A DNA stretch of 64,000 nucleotides from Magicicada septendecula (GCA_034769895.1 CM068369.1:428755479-428819478), one strand, 5' to 3'. Positions 35,477 through 50,048 are shown, counted from the first letter of the stretch. The notes: generated from the sequence alone by a model not told the origin. A program made the numbers and translations.

Positions 35477-38034
35477 TGTAATAAAACTAATTATGTGTGT
35501 GTTAAGATGTGACGATGATGCCTCACGTTGCGAGCGTCAATTTGTAATAATATAAAATAGAATGTGTTGAGTACGTGTTTAATTAAGCTCCACGTTGTTA
35601 TGCGCCAGTTTGTAATAAAACCAATATGTGCCGGTACTAGCGAAAATGTCCGTCTTATTCAAACCCCACTGTTGTAATCAATTTAGTAACGAACTGCTTG
35701 TTAATTATGTGAGGACGTATGTTATATTGTATGATACCAGCTGGAGACGTCAAATTGTAAAGAAATCTTGTCTATTAGTGTAATTAGTTATAAGAGACTC
35801 CGGTGTAACAAACGCCAAGTAATACGTTGTAGGTGGCGATCCGTAACTATTAAACTGCTGTCACCTGGTTTAATTAATATATTATTAACTAATATACCTT
35901 TCGGTTGTGACCGGTGAAACCCTCAGAACATAGATTATTAAGTCCACAAAATTAGAATTATGTTCCTGAATTTATTATGGTATTATTCTATAGACTTAAT
36001 TTAGTTCTCGGTGGTTGTTTAATATGAGCAATATATATGGAGTATTTACTGAATGTAAGTGGTATTTGTTTCAACCCTAGTCCCTCAACGATCAAAATTT
36101 TGTTCAAATTTAGTATTAAAAAACCAGTTAGTTCAGTAATCTCCCGTCTCACCAGCTGCAAACTTGGAGCGCTGTTATTAGAAATAAGTATACTTATAGG
36201 TTAGTTATTCGGAGTTTTTGTATCAATCTGTTAATAAATTATTACACCAACTACATATAGTATTTTCTCTGCAATGATTAAAACGTTATCTAATACAACC
36301 AATGTACTTTATTTATTTTTCTCTGGTATTTAACAAGTTACGTTGTCTCAGACAAACAATAAGACGATCCAATCGACTATCCCAACATGTATCGATTCTT
36401 AATTATTCAAACTCTAAAAACATATATATTTGAAAATAATGACAATTAATTCTTATACCAGGGTTCGTGTAGTTCTTTGAACCATTAGTAAGGCCAGGTA
36501 AAACGCATAATTAAGGTTGTTCAATTTACAAAAAGAATAAAATTATTTACTTAAAATACAATGATATGAAAATAATTTGTTTTTTACCCAAACGACGAAA
36601 GCTTCATTAGGCGGTGAATGTTTGTCAACAGCGGTCAAAATCCAGTTTATATCGTCTTCACCCAGTAAAACTGCTCTGGTTTTCAATGAATTGATGATGG
36701 TAATCCCACAGGAACTCTTGTGCTTCGATTCTTCTTTTGCGACTTCACAATTCTTGGTCCCAATGAACTGGAATTAGGATCTCAGCTTACGCTGTCAATG
36801 AAGGTTATTTCGTCAACCGAGTCTTCTGTATTTCCAAATATTTCCGTTAATTCAGGCTTTAACTCTTTACTGGTCTTCAATTTATAGCATGAATTGGTTT
36901 GATACCAAATTCAGCGGAATTATTTAATGATTGAGGTGAGAAGCTTTCAATTCTTTTTTATTTTACTCATTGATAATTTAGAGTGTTATTTAATTTGTAC
37001 GATTCATTAGCGTTCAAATATAATTGTTTTACAAAAAAGGCTTTATCAGTTTGGACATATCTTTCCTTTATATTTATTCATATATTTTTATATCGGTTCA
37101 TTTCAATCTAATCGCTTGTAACAATCAGAACCATCTATTCCAAAATCAACAACTTATTATATATCAGTTGCCTTAACAACCACGTTCTCTATATATCCTT
37201 GAGCCGGCATTATAGAATATTACTACTTCTTTCCAATAAAATACTCCATGCTTGGATTAATCTTGAATCACATAAAACTTTCCCCTAACCTTCCTTACTA
37301 AACAGTAAATGTTTTACTAGAGTTTCGTTGGACTGGGTTTGCTAAAAAGGTATTAATTTCCTTTCACTAATATGGAATTTAGGCCTATAGATTCATTTAT
37401 AACCATTATAACATTATTTGGTTTTTAACTTAATTTTCTTTTTACCTGACCTACTGTACAATTAATTATTGGTTACATAGTTAATTACATGAATTTTAAT
37501 TTACTGGTGGTTATTTGTTTTTATATTAATTAACTGGTTCTGGAACCCTTTATTAATTTATGACATAATTGTCAGAACTACTTGTTAGATTTAAAACACT
37601 GGTCACACTCCTGATCCAGCTTATAAACATTACTTAGAACAACAGTATTTTTCAACATTATACAATACTGATAACTTAGTACAGTACCTAACATTGGTAA
37701 CTATACTGGGTTATATTAATACAAATCTAATATAAACATAAACATAATTATTGGTGAAGTATTATTATCAATTTCATTTTTAGTATATTCAACATACAAT
37801 ATAAAATACTCTGTGACATGAACATGCCACAGTACAAAACAAACAATTCATAACATTCAATCATTCCTTAGTCTGGCTTTTATACATTTAATACTAGTCA
37901 TTGCCTCCTTCTGGTTTGAGTTACTTCTCGAGCACATGACCTATTGAACAACCTTAAGTTAGGGTATGGTCCTTGACCATATTACAATCAATTTTTTATG
38001 TAACGTTGGGGAACCTCAACTATGTTGCGTTACA
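35477..38034 (-). repeat. LTR 5 (2558 bp)
   Basis: Nine bases (AATAACATT) are missing near 37770 compared with the other LTRs. The adjoining polypurine run is two bases longer. Confidence 0.85.
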
Positions 38035-39082
38035 TAACACCCCCCCCCTTCGAAATAAGTTTATTTTGGTATAAACAAAGTTTAGCAAGAAATAAACTTC
38101 TAATTTGTATCTGGCCAATTGGTTTCCTATTTATAGTACTTTTATATTTCATAATTATCCGTTATTTTATTATCATTTCTTCGTTCCTTCTTAAAATCAA
38201 TTATTTCCTAAGTTTAAATCTTATTTCTATAATCATTCTTGTGACATTCTTTATTAATTATACATTTTGGATCTGGTTTTATTTGATTCTCTATATTTAT
38301 TTGTGAGTTTTCCCTCTAATATTTAATTTTCCTAAACCTTCCTAACATTATAACTGGAATCGAATCGGTGGTGCTCTATCGGCTAACCAATTACCGTCGT
38401 CCGTTACATACTTTCTGGGATCAGAGGAACATCATCTCTGCCCAGTTAAATGATTGCTGGAATATTCTACAGTCAATCTTCATTAATAAACCTCGTAAGG
38501 TAGTCATCATGTGACCTTCAATAAAATAATAAATAATAATCATATTCTAGGGATTATTCACTGTACTTTAGCTCAGATCATATTATTTCTTCATATTAAT
38601 TCTTCCTTCTATTATACACTTCTCATCTCCAATACTTGGCTATTTTATTGACATTTATTAATTGGGTTTTGTTTTCGGATAATTCTTAAATATTTGTTTT
38701 TTTTTTTCTTTTCTTGTGATCCTTTTGAAGGTTCCATTTTGGCTTCTTCATTCTCTTATCTTCATTGGCTCATATTCCTTTATGATCAATACAGCTGGAT
38801 ATGAGATTTTGGTTAGTACTATACATTACATTATGTAGTTATATTCTTCTGGCACAATCATTATTATTTCTTTTTACATTCTAAATTATATTTCTCGCTA
38901 TTATATTATATCAGATAAACTCATCTTGTGTTTTGGTTTTGATGATTTTTTATTAGGTTGAATCAGTGTTATTTATTTATTTATTTTTTTTTTTCAAAAT
39001 TCTCTTTCTTGTATACCTCATAAATTGTTTTCTTAGATACTTGTTTGTAAGTTGAGCTTACTTCATTTTTTGAATTTTGGGG

Positions 39083-39250
39083 TATTTATCTTCTTTATTT
39101 TAAATCATACTGTTTCTGAATAATTATTGAGTAAGTTGTTCTTACAGTTTCTTTAGAATTTTGGGTTATTTATCCTCTTTATTTTAAATCATACTGTTTC
39201 TGAATAATTATTGAGTAAGTTGTTCTTACAGTTTCTTTAGAATTTTGGGT
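39083..39250. repeat. 84-bp tandem duplication, unit 5
   Basis: Two copies, starting at 39083 and 39167, of a block that runs from TATTTATC to TTTTGGG. Units 1-4 have one copy only, which accounts for the 84-bp period difference. Confidence 0.85.
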
Positions 39251-39329
39251 TTTTTTTATTTACAATGTGTTGCTTGGTCCTGTATCCATAAAATCCGTCC
39301 CTTTTCATTATATTCTGTTTGGAATTTGT

Positions 39330-40669
39330 TTAACCGTGGTCCATTATTTCCTCTATACTGGTGGTTCGGGTCTCTCTAGTGTATAGAGTTATTTCTGTCC
39401 TTGTGACATATCTCATTATTGTAGAGTTCTTGCCTCTTGTCACTATAAAATTGTCATTTATAGTCAAGCTCATCATCGTCCTTTGAACTGATTCTTCTGT
39501 ACTGTCTCTTAATGGTTCTGATGGTTCATACATAAATTCCATAAGTCCTCCATGCTCCTTAGTTAGTTTTGGTCTTTTTGGTCCTTCTAGTCCATCTGGG
39601 AATTCAAGTGTGGTTCGTTTAAAGTTTCTCACTTGCCTTACTTCTCTGTTTTCCGTAATTGGTCTATTATGTAGCTGAACCAATCCCCTTTTCATCATTT
39701 CCAATTCTTCCCGTGTATTTATTAATTTCCTTTTACACATTTGTCTTATTCTCACTATCTTCATTTCATCATGAACCCGTTCTATTCTTCCGGTTCTATC
39801 AATTGGTATCTTGTCAAATTTTTCTTGGGTCTTCGCTTGTATGTTTCCTATTTGAGTAATTTTGGTCTCTACTTCTACTCTGAGTTGCATGATGGGTTCA
39901 TCTGTCTTTTCCAGATCCACCTTAATTTCATTTATTTGCTGTCTTACCTCCACTTCATAGCTATCAACTCCTTTGCTCCGTGTTTCATTGACAATTATAA
40001 TACTTCCATTGATGACTTCCCTCAATGCTAGGCCTTGTTCATTGATGATTTGCCGCAACTCCTTATTATGGTTTTCAATTTTCTCATCCATTCGTTTGGT
40101 ATTCTCCAGAATCTGCCTCAAACTCTCATCATTCCTGTCAAACCTTTTATTCATTTGCTTGATTAAATTTTCGCTCAAAATTTCGTTTTGTTTTCTTGAG
40201 TTCTCATTAATACTGTCTATTTTATTTTCCAGCTTTTCTGAATTTTCATTTATACTGTCTATCTTTTCATTGATTTGTCTAAAATCGGCCTTCAATCGTT
40301 CATTATTTTCATTTATGGTTTGCCTTAAAAGTTCACTAGTACTTTCCTTAATACTGTCTATTTTTTCATTAGTTTGTCTATTATCTTCTTTGATACTGTC
40401 TATTTTTTCATTAGTTTGTCTATTATCTTCTTTGATTAATTCCCATAATTTTTGTAAATCTAGGCCTCCTCTTTATCTGGTTGGTCCCCTTGGGCATCTT
40501 CTTCCACTATTTCCGTTTCCGTATCCATAACTATTTCAGTTTCTTCTGTATCACCTGTCTGTTGATCCATTTCACTGTCCGTGATTAATTCTATTTCTTG
40601 TTCCTGTCCACCTTCTTCCTTCTCCTTCTCTTCTGCCCTCTTCTTCGATCTGCCTCTGGTATTAAGCAT
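39330..40669 (-). pseudogene. Gag-like protein, unit 5, broken by a 10-bp deletion
   Basis: The first 69 codons (40669-40460) read as in other units and then meet a stop, because ten bases are lost near 40470 (GGCCTCCTCTTTATC instead of the longer form). The remaining frame, from the coiled coil to the C-terminus, continues without further damage (open from 40295 to 39330). M replaces K at residue 402, shared with units 6-8. Only a short acidic N-terminal peptide would be made. Confidence 0.8.
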
Positions 40670-40757
40670 TCCTGTGCCTCTAATGGTTACCTGCTCAAGT
40701 TAAGTAACAAATAATATGATTTTTTCTTAACTAAAGCCCACTCGTTGAGCGCCAATT

Positions 40758-43324
40758 TGTAATAAAACTAATTATGTGTGTGTTAAGATGTGACGATGAT
40801 GCCTCACGTTGCGAGCGTCAATTTGTAATAATATAAAATAGAATGTGTTGAGTACGTGTTTAATTAAGCTCCACGTTGTTATGCGCCAGTTTGTAATAAA
40901 ACCAATATGTGCCGGTACTAGCGAAAATGTCCGTCTTATTCAAACCCCACTGTTGTAATCAATTTAGTAACGAACTGCTTGTTAATTATGTGAGGACGTA
41001 TGTTATATTGTATGATACCAGCTGGAGACGTCAAATTGTAAAGAAATCTTGTCTATTAGTGTAATTAGTTATAAGAGACTCCGGTGTAACAAACGCCAAG
41101 TAATACGTTGTAGGTGGCGATCCGTAACTATTAAACTGCTGTCACCTGGTTTAATTAATATATTATTAACTAATATACCTTTCGGTTGTGACCGGTGAAA
41201 CCCTCAGAACATAGATTATTAAGTCCACAAAATTAGAATTATGTTCCTGAATTTATTATGGTATTATTCTATAGACTTAATTTAGTTCTCGGTGGTTGTT
41301 TAATATGAGCAATATATATGGAGTATTTACTGAATGTAAGTGGTATTTGTTTCAACCCTAGTCCCTCAACGATCAAAATTTTGTTCAAATTTAGTATTAA
41401 AAAACCAGTTAGTTCAGTAATCTCCCGTCTCACCAGCTGCAAACTTGGAGCGCTGTTATTAGAAATAAGTATACTTATAGGTTAGTTATTCGGAGTTTTT
41501 GTATCAATCTGTTAATAAATTATTACACCAACTACATATAGTATTTTCTCTGCAATGATTAAAACGTTATCTAATACAACCAATGTACTTTATTTATTTT
41601 TCTCTGGTATTTAACAAGTTACGTTGTCTCAGACAAACAATAAGACGATCCAATCGACTATCCCAACATGTATCGATTCTTAATTATTCAAACTCTAAAA
41701 ACATATATATTTGAAAATAATGACAATTAATTCTTATACCAGGGTTCGTGTAGTTCTTTGAACCATTAGTAAGGCCAGGTAAAACGCATAATTAAGGTTG
41801 TTCAATTTACAAAAAGAATAAAATTATTTACTTAAAACACAATGATATGAAAATAATTTGTTTTTTACCCAAACGACGAAAGCTTCATTAGGCGGTGAAT
41901 GTTTGTCAACAGCGGTCAAAATCCAGTTTATATCGTCTTCACCCAGTAAAACTGCTCTGGTTTTCAATGAATTGATGATGGTAATCCCACAGGAACTCTT
42001 GTGCTTCGATTCTTCTTTTGCGACTTCACAATTCTTGGTCCCAATGAACTGGAATTAGGATCTCAGCTTACGCTGTCAATGAAGGTTATTTCGTCAACCG
42101 AGTCTTCTGTATTTCCAAATATTTCCGTTAATTCAGGCTTTAACTCTTTACTGGTCTTCAATTTATAGCATGAATTGGTTTGATACCAAATTCAGCGGAA
42201 TTATTTAATGATTGAGGTGAGAAGCTTTCAATTCTTTTTTATTTTACTCATTGATAATTTAGAGTGTTATTTAATTTGTACGATTCATTAGCGTTCAAAT
42301 ATAATTGTTTTACAAAAAAGGCTTTATCAGTTTGGACATATCTTTCCTTTATATTTATTCATATATTTTTATATCGGTTCATTTCAATCTAATCGCTTGT
42401 AACAATCAGAACCATCTATTCCAAAATCAACAACTTATTATATATCAGTTGCCTTAACAACCACGTTCTCTATATATCCTTGAGCCGGCATTATAGAATA
42501 TTACTACTTCTTTCCAATAAAATACTCCATGCTTGGATTAATCTTGAATCACATAAAACTTTCCCCTAACCTTCCTTACTAAACAGTAAATGTTTTACTA
42601 GAGTTTCGTTGGACTGGGTTTGCTAAAAAGGTATTCATTTCCTTTCACTAATATGGAATTTAGGCCTATAGATTCATTTATAACCATTATAACATTATTT
42701 GGTTTTTAACTTAATTTTCTTTTTACCTGACCTACTGTACAATTAATTATTGGTTACATAGTTAATTACATGAATTTTAATTTACTGGTGGTTATTTGTT
42801 TTTATATTAATTAACTGGTTCTGGAACCCTTTATTAATTTATGACATAATTGTCAGAACTACTTGTTAGATTTAAAACACTGGTCACACTCCTGATCCAG
42901 CTTATAAACATTACTTAGAACAACAGTATTTTTCAACATTATACAATACTGATAACTTAGTACAGTACCTAACATTGGTAACTATACTGGGTTATATTAA
43001 TACAAATCTAATATAAACATAAACATAATTATTGGTGAAGTATTATTATCAAATAACATTATTTCATTTTTAGTATATTCAACATACAATATAAAATACT
43101 CTGTGACATGAACATGCCACAGTACAAAACAAACAATTCATAACATTCAATCATTCCTTAGTCTGGCTTTTATACATTTAATACTAGTCATTGCCTCCTT
43201 CTGGTTTGAGTTACTTCTCGAGCACATGACCTATTGAAGAACCTTAAGTTAGGGTATGGTCCTTGACCATATTACAATCAATTTTTTATGTAACGTTGGG
43301 GAACCTCAACTATGTTGCGTTACA
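40758..43324 (-). repeat. LTR 6 (2567 bp)
   Basis: First LTR with the GGTATTCATTTCC variant near 42632, also present in LTRs 7-9. Earlier LTRs have GGTATTAATTTCC. Confidence 0.85.
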
Positions 43325-44370
43325 TAACACCCCCCCTTCGAAATAAGTTTATTTTGGTATAAACAAAGTTTAGCAAGAAATAAACTTCTAATTTGTATCT
43401 GGCCAATTGGTTTCCTATTTATAGTACTTTTATATTTCATAATTATCCGTTATTTTATTATCATTTCTTCGTTCCTTCTTAAAATCAATTATTTCCCAAG
43501 TTTAAATCTTATTTCTATAATCATTCTTGTGACATTCTTTATTAATTATACATTTTGGATCTGGTTTTATTTGATTCTCTATATTTATTTGTGAGTTTTC
43601 CCTCTAATATTTAATTTTCCTAAACCTTCCTAACATTATAACTGGAATCGAATCGGTGGTGCTCTATCGGCTAACCAATTACCGTCGTCCGTTACATACT
43701 TTCTGGGATCAGAGGAACATCATCTCTGCCCAGTTAAATGATTGCTGGAATATTCTACAGTCAATCTTCATTAATAAACCTCGTAAGGTAGTCATCATGT
43801 GACCTTCAATAAAATAATAAATAATAATCATATTCTAGGGATTATTCACTGTACTTTAGCTCAGATCATATTATTTCTTCATATTAATTCTTCCTTCTAT
43901 TATACACTTCTCATCTCCAATACTTGGCTATTTTATTGACATTTATTAATTGGGTTTTGTTTTCGGATAATTCTTAAATATTTTTTTTTTTTTTCTTTTC
44001 TTGTGATCCTTTTGAAGGTTCCATTTTGGCTTCTTCATTCTCTTATCTTCATTGGCTCATATTCCTTTATGATCAATACAGCTGGATATGAGATTTTGGT
44101 TAGTACTATACATTACATTATGTAGTTATATTCTTCTGGCACAATCATTATTATTTCTTTTTACATTCTAAATTATATTTCTCGCTATTATATTATATCA
44201 GATAAACTCATCTTGTGTTTTGGTTTTGATGATTTTTTATTAGGTTGAATCAGTGTTATTTATTTTATTTTTTTTTTTTTTTCAAAATTCTCTTTCTTGT
44301 ATACCTCATAAATTGTTTTCTTAGATACTTGTTTGTAAGTTGAGCTTACTTCATTTTTTGAATTTTGGGG

Positions 44371-44538
44371 TATTGATCCTCTTTATTTTAAATCATACTG
44401 TTTCTGAATAATTATTGAGTAAGTTGTTCTTACAGTTTCTTTAGAATTTTGGGTTATTTATCCTCTTTATTTTAAATTATACTGTTTCTGAATAATTATT
44501 GAGTAAGTTGTTCTTACAGTTTCTTTAGAATTTTGGGT
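44371..44538. repeat. 84-bp tandem duplication, unit 6
   Basis: Copies start at 44371 and 44455. The first has a private TATTGATC variant. Confidence 0.85.
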
Positions 44539-44617
44539 TTTTTTTATTTACAATGTGTTGCTTGGTCCTGTATCCATAAAATCCGTCCCTTTTCATTATA
44601 TTCTGTTTGGAATTTGT

Positions 44618-45967
44618 TTAACCGTGGTCCATTATTTCCTCTATACTGGTGGTTCGGGTCTCTCTAGTGTATAGAGTTATTTCTGTCCTTGTGACATATC
44701 TCATTATTGTAGAGTTCTTGCCTCTTGTCACTATAAAATTGTCATTTATAGTCAAGCTCATCATCGTCCTTTGAACTGATTCTTCTGTACTGTCTCTTAA
44801 TGGTTCTGATGGTTCATACATAAATTCCATAAGTCCTCCATGCTCCTTAGTTAGTTTTGGTCTTTTTGGTCCTTCTAGTCCATCTGGGAATTCAAGTGTG
44901 GTTCGTTTAAAGTTTCTCACTTGCCTTACTTCTCTGTTTTCCGTAATTGGTCTATTATGTAGCTGAACCAATCCCCTTTTCATCATTTCCAATTCTTCCC
45001 GTGTATTTATTAATTTCCTTTTACACATTTGTCTTATTCTCACTATCTTCATTTCATCATGAACCCGTTCTATTCTTCCGGTTCTATCAATTGGTATCTT
45101 GTCAAATTTTTCTTGGGTCTTCGCTTGTATGTTTCCTATTTGAGTAATTTTGGTCTCTACTTCTACTCTGAGTTGCATGATGGGTTCATCTGTCTTTTCC
45201 AGATCCACCTTAATTTCATTTATTTGCTGTCTTACCTCCACTTCATAGCTATCAACTCCTTTGCTCCGTGTTTCATTGACAATTATAATACTTCCATTGA
45301 TGACTTCCCTCAATGCTAGGCCTTGTTCATTGATGATTTGCCGCAACTCCTTATTATGGTTTTCAATTTTCTCATCCATTCGTTTGGTACTCTCCAGAAT
45401 CTGCCTCAAACTCTCATCATTCCTGTCAAACCTTTTATTCATTTGCTTGATTAAATTTTCGCTCAAAATTTCGTTTTGTTTTCTTGAGTTCTCATTAATA
45501 CTGTCTATTTTATTTTCCAGCTTTTCTGAATTTTCATTTATACTGTCTATCTTTTCATTGATTTGTCTAAAATCGGCCTTCAATCGTTCATTATTTTCAT
45601 TTATGGTTTGCCTTAAAAGTTCACTAGTACTTTCCTTAATACTGTCTATTTTTTCATTAGTTTGTCTATTATCTTCTTTGATACTGTCTATTTTTTCATT
45701 AGTTTGTCTATTATCTTCTTTGATTAATTCCCATAATTTTTGTAAATCTAGGCCTCCTCTGGCTTCCTCTTTATCTGGTTGGTCCCCTTGGGCATCTTCT
45801 TCCACTATTTCCGTTTCCGTATCCATAACTATTTCAGTTTCTTCTGTATCACCTGTCTGTTGATCCATTTCACTGTCCGTGATTAATTCTATTTCTTGTT
45901 CCTGTCCACCTTCTTCCTTCTCCTTCTCTTCTGCCCTCTTCTTCGACCTGCCTCTGGTATTAAGCAT
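44618..45967 (-). CDS. Gag-like coiled-coil protein, unit 6
   Basis: Intact 449-residue copy. D at residue 94 makes the two 14-residue repeats identical. N193S is private to this unit, and M402 is shared with units 5, 7 and 8. Internal region 43325-46056. Confidence 0.75.
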   Translation of the reverse strand: MLNTRGRSKKRAEEKEKEEGGQEQEIELITDSEMDQQTGDTEETEIVMDTETEIVEEDAQGDQPDKEEARGGLDLQKLWELIKEDNRQTNEKIDSIKEDNRQTNEKIDSIKESTSELLRQTINENNERLKADFRQINEKIDSINENSEKLENKIDSINENSRKQNEILSENLIKQMNKRFDRNDESLRQILESTKRMDEKIENHNKELRQIINEQGLALREVINGSIIIVNETRSKGVDSYEVEVRQQINEIKVDLEKTDEPIMQLRVEVETKITQIGNIQAKTQEKFDKIPIDRTGRIERVHDEMKIVRIRQMCKRKLINTREELEMMKRGLVQLHNRPITENREVRQVRNFKRTTLEFPDGLEGPKRPKLTKEHGGLMEFMYEPSEPLRDSTEESVQRTMMSLTINDNFIVTRGKNSTIMRYVTRTEITLYTRETRTTSIEEIMDHG

Positions 45968-46056
45968 TCCTGTGCCTCTAATGGTTGCCTGCTCAAGTTA
46001 AGTAACAAATAATATGATTTTTTACTTAACTAAAGCCCACTCGTTGAGCGCCAATT

Positions 46057-48622
46057 TGTAATAAAACTAATTATGTGTGTGTTAAGATGTGACGATGATG
46101 CCTCACGTTGCGAGCGTCAATTTGTAATAATATAAAATAGAATGTGTTGAGTACGTGTTTAATTAAGCTCCACGTTGTTATGCGCCAGTTTGTAATAAAA
46201 CCAATATGTGCCGGTACTAGCGAAAATGTCCGTCTTATTCAAACCCCACTGTTGTAATCAATTTAGTAACGAACTGCTTGTTAATTATGTGAGGACGTAT
46301 GTTATATTGTATGATACCAGCTGGAGACGTCAAATTGTAAAGAAATCTTGTCTATTAGTGTAATTAGTTATAAGAGACTCCGGTGTAACAAACGCCAAGT
46401 AATACGTTGTAGGTGGCGATCCGTAACTATTAAACTGCTGTCACCTGGTTTAATTAATATATTATTAACTAATATACCTTTCGGTTGTGACCGGTGAAAC
46501 CCTCAGAACATAGATTATTAAGTCCACAAAATTAGAATTATGTTCCTGAATTTATTATGGTATTATTCTATAGACTTAATTTAGTTCTCGGTGGTTGTTT
46601 AATATGAGCAATATATATGGAGTATTTACTGAATGTAAGTGGTATTTGTTTCAACCCTAGTCCCTCAACGATCAAAATTTTGTTCAAATTTAGTATTAAA
46701 AAACCAGTTAGTTCAGTAATCTCCCGTCTCACCAGCTGCAAACTTGGAGCGCTGTTATTAGAAATAAGTATACTTATAGGTTAGTTATTCGGAGTTTTTG
46801 TATCAATCTGTTAATAAATTATTACACCAACTACATATAGTATTTTCTCTGCAATGATTAAAACGTTATCTAATACAACCAATGTACTTTATTTATTTTT
46901 CTCTGGTATTTAACAAGTTACGTTGTCTCAGACAAACAATAAGACGATCCAATCGACTATCCCAACATGTATCGATTCTTAATTATTCAAACTCTAAAAA
47001 CATATATATTTGAAAATAATGACAATTAATTCTTATACCAGGGTTCGTGTAGTTCTTTGAACCATTAGTAAGGCCAGGTAAAACGCATAATTAAGGTTGT
47101 TCAATTTACAAAAAGAATAAAATTATTTACTTAAAATACAATGATATGAAAATAATTTGTTTTTTACCCAAACGACGAAAGCTTCATTAGGCGGTGAATG
47201 TTTGTCAACAGCGGTCAAAATCCAGTTTATATCGTCTTCACCCAGTAAAACTGCTCTGGTTTTCAATGAATTGATGATGGTAATCCCACAGGAACTCTTG
47301 TGCTTCGATTCTTCTTTTGCGACTTCACAATTCTTGGTCCCAATGAACTGGAATTAGGATCTCAGCTTACGCTGTCAATGAAGGTTATTTCGTCAACCGA
47401 GTCTTCTGTATTTCCAAATATTTCCGTTAATTCAGGCTTTAACTCTTTACTGGTCTTCAATTTATAGCATGAATTGGTTTGATACCAAATTCAGCGGAAT
47501 TATTTAATGATTGAGGTGAGAAGCTTTCAATTCTTTTTTATTTTACTCATTGATAATTTAGAGTGTTATTTAATTTGTACGATTCATTAGCGTTCAAATA
47601 TAATTGTTTTACAAAAAAGGCTTTATCAGTTTGGACATATCTTTCCTTTATATTTATTCATATATTTTTATATCGGTTCATTTCAATCTAATCGCTTGTA
47701 ACAATCAGAACCATCTATTCCAAAATCAACAACTTATTATATATCAGTTGCCTTAACAACCACGTTCTCTATATATCCTTGAGCCGGCATTATAGAATAT
47801 TACTACTTCTTTCCAATAAAATACTCCATGCTTGGATTAATCTTGAATCACATAAAACTTTCCCCTAACCTTCCTTACTAAACAGTAAATGTTTTACTAG
47901 AGTTTCGTTGGACTGGGTTTGCTAAAAAGGTATTCATTTCCTTTCACTAATATGGAATTTAGGCCTATAGATTCATTTATAACCATTATAACATTATTTG
48001 GTTTTTAACTTAATTTTCTTTTTACCTGACCTACTGTACAATTAATTATTGGTTACATAGTTAATTACATGAATTTTAATTTACTGGTGGTTATTTGTTT
48101 TTATATTAATTAACTGGTTCTGGAACCCTTTATTAATTTATGACATAATTGTCAGAACTACTTGTTAGATTTAAAACACTGGTCACACTCCTGATCCAGT
48201 TTATAAACATTACTTAGAACAACAGTATTTTTCAACATTATACAATACTGATAACTTAGTACAGTACCTAACATTGGTAACTATACTGGGTTATATTAAT
48301 ACAAATCTAATATAAACATAAACATAATTATTGGTGAAGTATTATTATCAAATAACATTATTTCATTTTTAGTATATTCAACATACAATATAAAATACTC
48401 TGTGACATGAACATGCCACAGTACAAAACAAACAATTCATAACATTCAATCATTCCTTAGTCTGGCTTTTATACATTTAATACTAGTCATTGCCTCCTTC
48501 TGGTTTGAGTTACTTCTCGAGCACATGACCTATTGAACAACCTTAAGTTAGGGTATTGCCTTGACCATATTACATTCAATTTTTTATGTAACGTTGGGGA
48601 ACCTCAACTATGTTGCGTTACA
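46057..48622 (-). repeat. LTR 7 (2566 bp)
   Basis: One base shorter than standard because of a change near 48555 (GGGTATTGCCTTG). Shares CCAGTTTATAAAC near 48198 with LTRs 8 and 9 and with the diverged LTR at 1-1864. Confidence 0.85.
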
Positions 48623-49665
48623 TAACACCCCCCCTTCGAAATAAGTTTATTTTGGTATAAACAAAGTTTAGCAAGAAATAAACTTCTAATTTGTATCTGG
48701 CCAATTGGTTTCCTATTTATAGTACTTTTATATTTCATAATTATCCGTTATTTTATTATCATTTCTTCGTTCCTTCTTAAAATCAATTATTTCCCAAGTT
48801 TAAATCTTATTTCTATAATCATTCTTGTGACATTCTTTATTAATTATACATTTTGGATCTGGTTTTATTTGATTCTCTATATTTATTTGTGAGTTTTCCC
48901 TCTAATATTTAATTTTCCTAAACCTTCCTTACATTATAACTGGAATCGAATCGGTGGTGCTCTATCGGCTAACCAATTACCGTCGTCCGTTACATACTTT
49001 CTGGGATCAGAGGAACATCATCTCTGCCCAGTTAAATGATTGCTGGAATATTCTACAGTCAATCTTCATTAATAAACCTCGTAAGGTAGTCATCATGTGA
49101 CCTTCAATAAAATAATAAATAATAATCATATTCTAGGGATTATTCACTGTACTTTAACTCAGATCATATTATTTCTTCATATTAATTCTTCCTTCTATTA
49201 TACACTTCTCATCTCCAATACTTGGCTATTTTATTGACATTTATTAATTGGGTTTTGTTTTCGGATAATTCTTAAATATTTGTTTTTTTTTTCTTTTCTT
49301 GTGATCCTTTTGAAGGTTCCATTTTGGCTTCTTCATTCTCTTATCTTCATTGGCTCATATTCCTTTATGATCAATACAGCTGGTTATGAGATTTTGGTTA
49401 GTACTATACATTACATTATGTAGTTATATTCTTCTGGCACAAACATTATTATTTCTTTTTACATTCTAAATTATATTTCTCGCTATTATATTATATCAGA
49501 TAAACTCATCTTGTGTTTTGGTTTTGATGATTTTTTATTAGGTTGAATCAGTGTTATTTATTTATTTATTTTTTTTTCAAAATTCTCTTTCTTGTATACC
49601 TCATAAATTGTTTTCTTAGATACTTGTTTGTAAGTTGAGCTTACTTCATTTTTTGAATTTTGGGG

Positions 49666-49770
49666 TATTTATCCTCTTTATTTTAAATCATACTGTTTCT
49701 GAATAATTATTGAGTAAGTTGTTCTTACAGTTTCTTTAGAATTTTGGGTTATTTATCCTCTTTATTTTAA
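49666..49770. repeat. 84-bp duplication, unit 7, second copy interrupted by the Penelope-like insertion
   Basis: The first copy starts at 49666 and the second at 49750. The second is cut after TTTATTTTAA at 49770 and resumes at 54780. Confidence 0.8.
49757..49770. repeat. 14-bp target site duplication, left copy
   Basis: CCTCTTTATTTTAA, identical to 54780-54793. A single copy is present at this point in the uninterrupted units. Confidence 0.9.
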
Positions 49771-50048
49771 TCAGAATGATCACAGTTGCACACCACTATG
49801 TAAAAATTATCCCAATTAGCGCTTTCAAGCTTCACAGCCCATCGTCAGATTGAAATAGACACAAAATAAGTGGAAACAACCCCTTCACACCTCTCCACCA
49901 CCATGCTCACACACAACAAGCTATAATATAAATGACCCTTCCCCACCCCCTAAACCCTGTCCCACCATCTGTAGAGTTACATATTTTTTCTAGCAAATTC
50001 CTTGTGTTTCAGTGTTGTGTGTGTGTGTGTGTGTGTGCATCCTTTTAA
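49771..50048 (-). repeat. Terminal repeat of Penelope-like element, left
   Basis: Matches 52607-52886 in direct orientation and 54466-54739 in inverted orientation. It includes a (TG)n microsatellite near 50015-50038 and the hammerhead motif. It lacks the outer ~40 bp found in the other two copies, so this end is slightly truncated. Confidence 0.85.
49809..49856 (-). ncRNA. Hammerhead ribozyme motif, left terminal repeat
   Basis: Same layout as the motif at 54656-54703 but with one change in stem I (ATTTCAAT instead of ATTCCAAT on the 5' side). Pairing with ATTGGGAT is kept through G-U wobbles. Confidence 0.7.

Noticed and set aside
38022-38306. 94-codon hydrophobic plus-strand frame in unit 5 only
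   Set aside because: Created by two extra C in the polypurine run and one private base change. It crosses the LTR boundary and is closed in the other units.
50015-50038. (TG)n runs in the Penelope-like terminal repeats as independent microsatellites
   Set aside because: They occur at the same place in all three terminal repeats and are part of the element.
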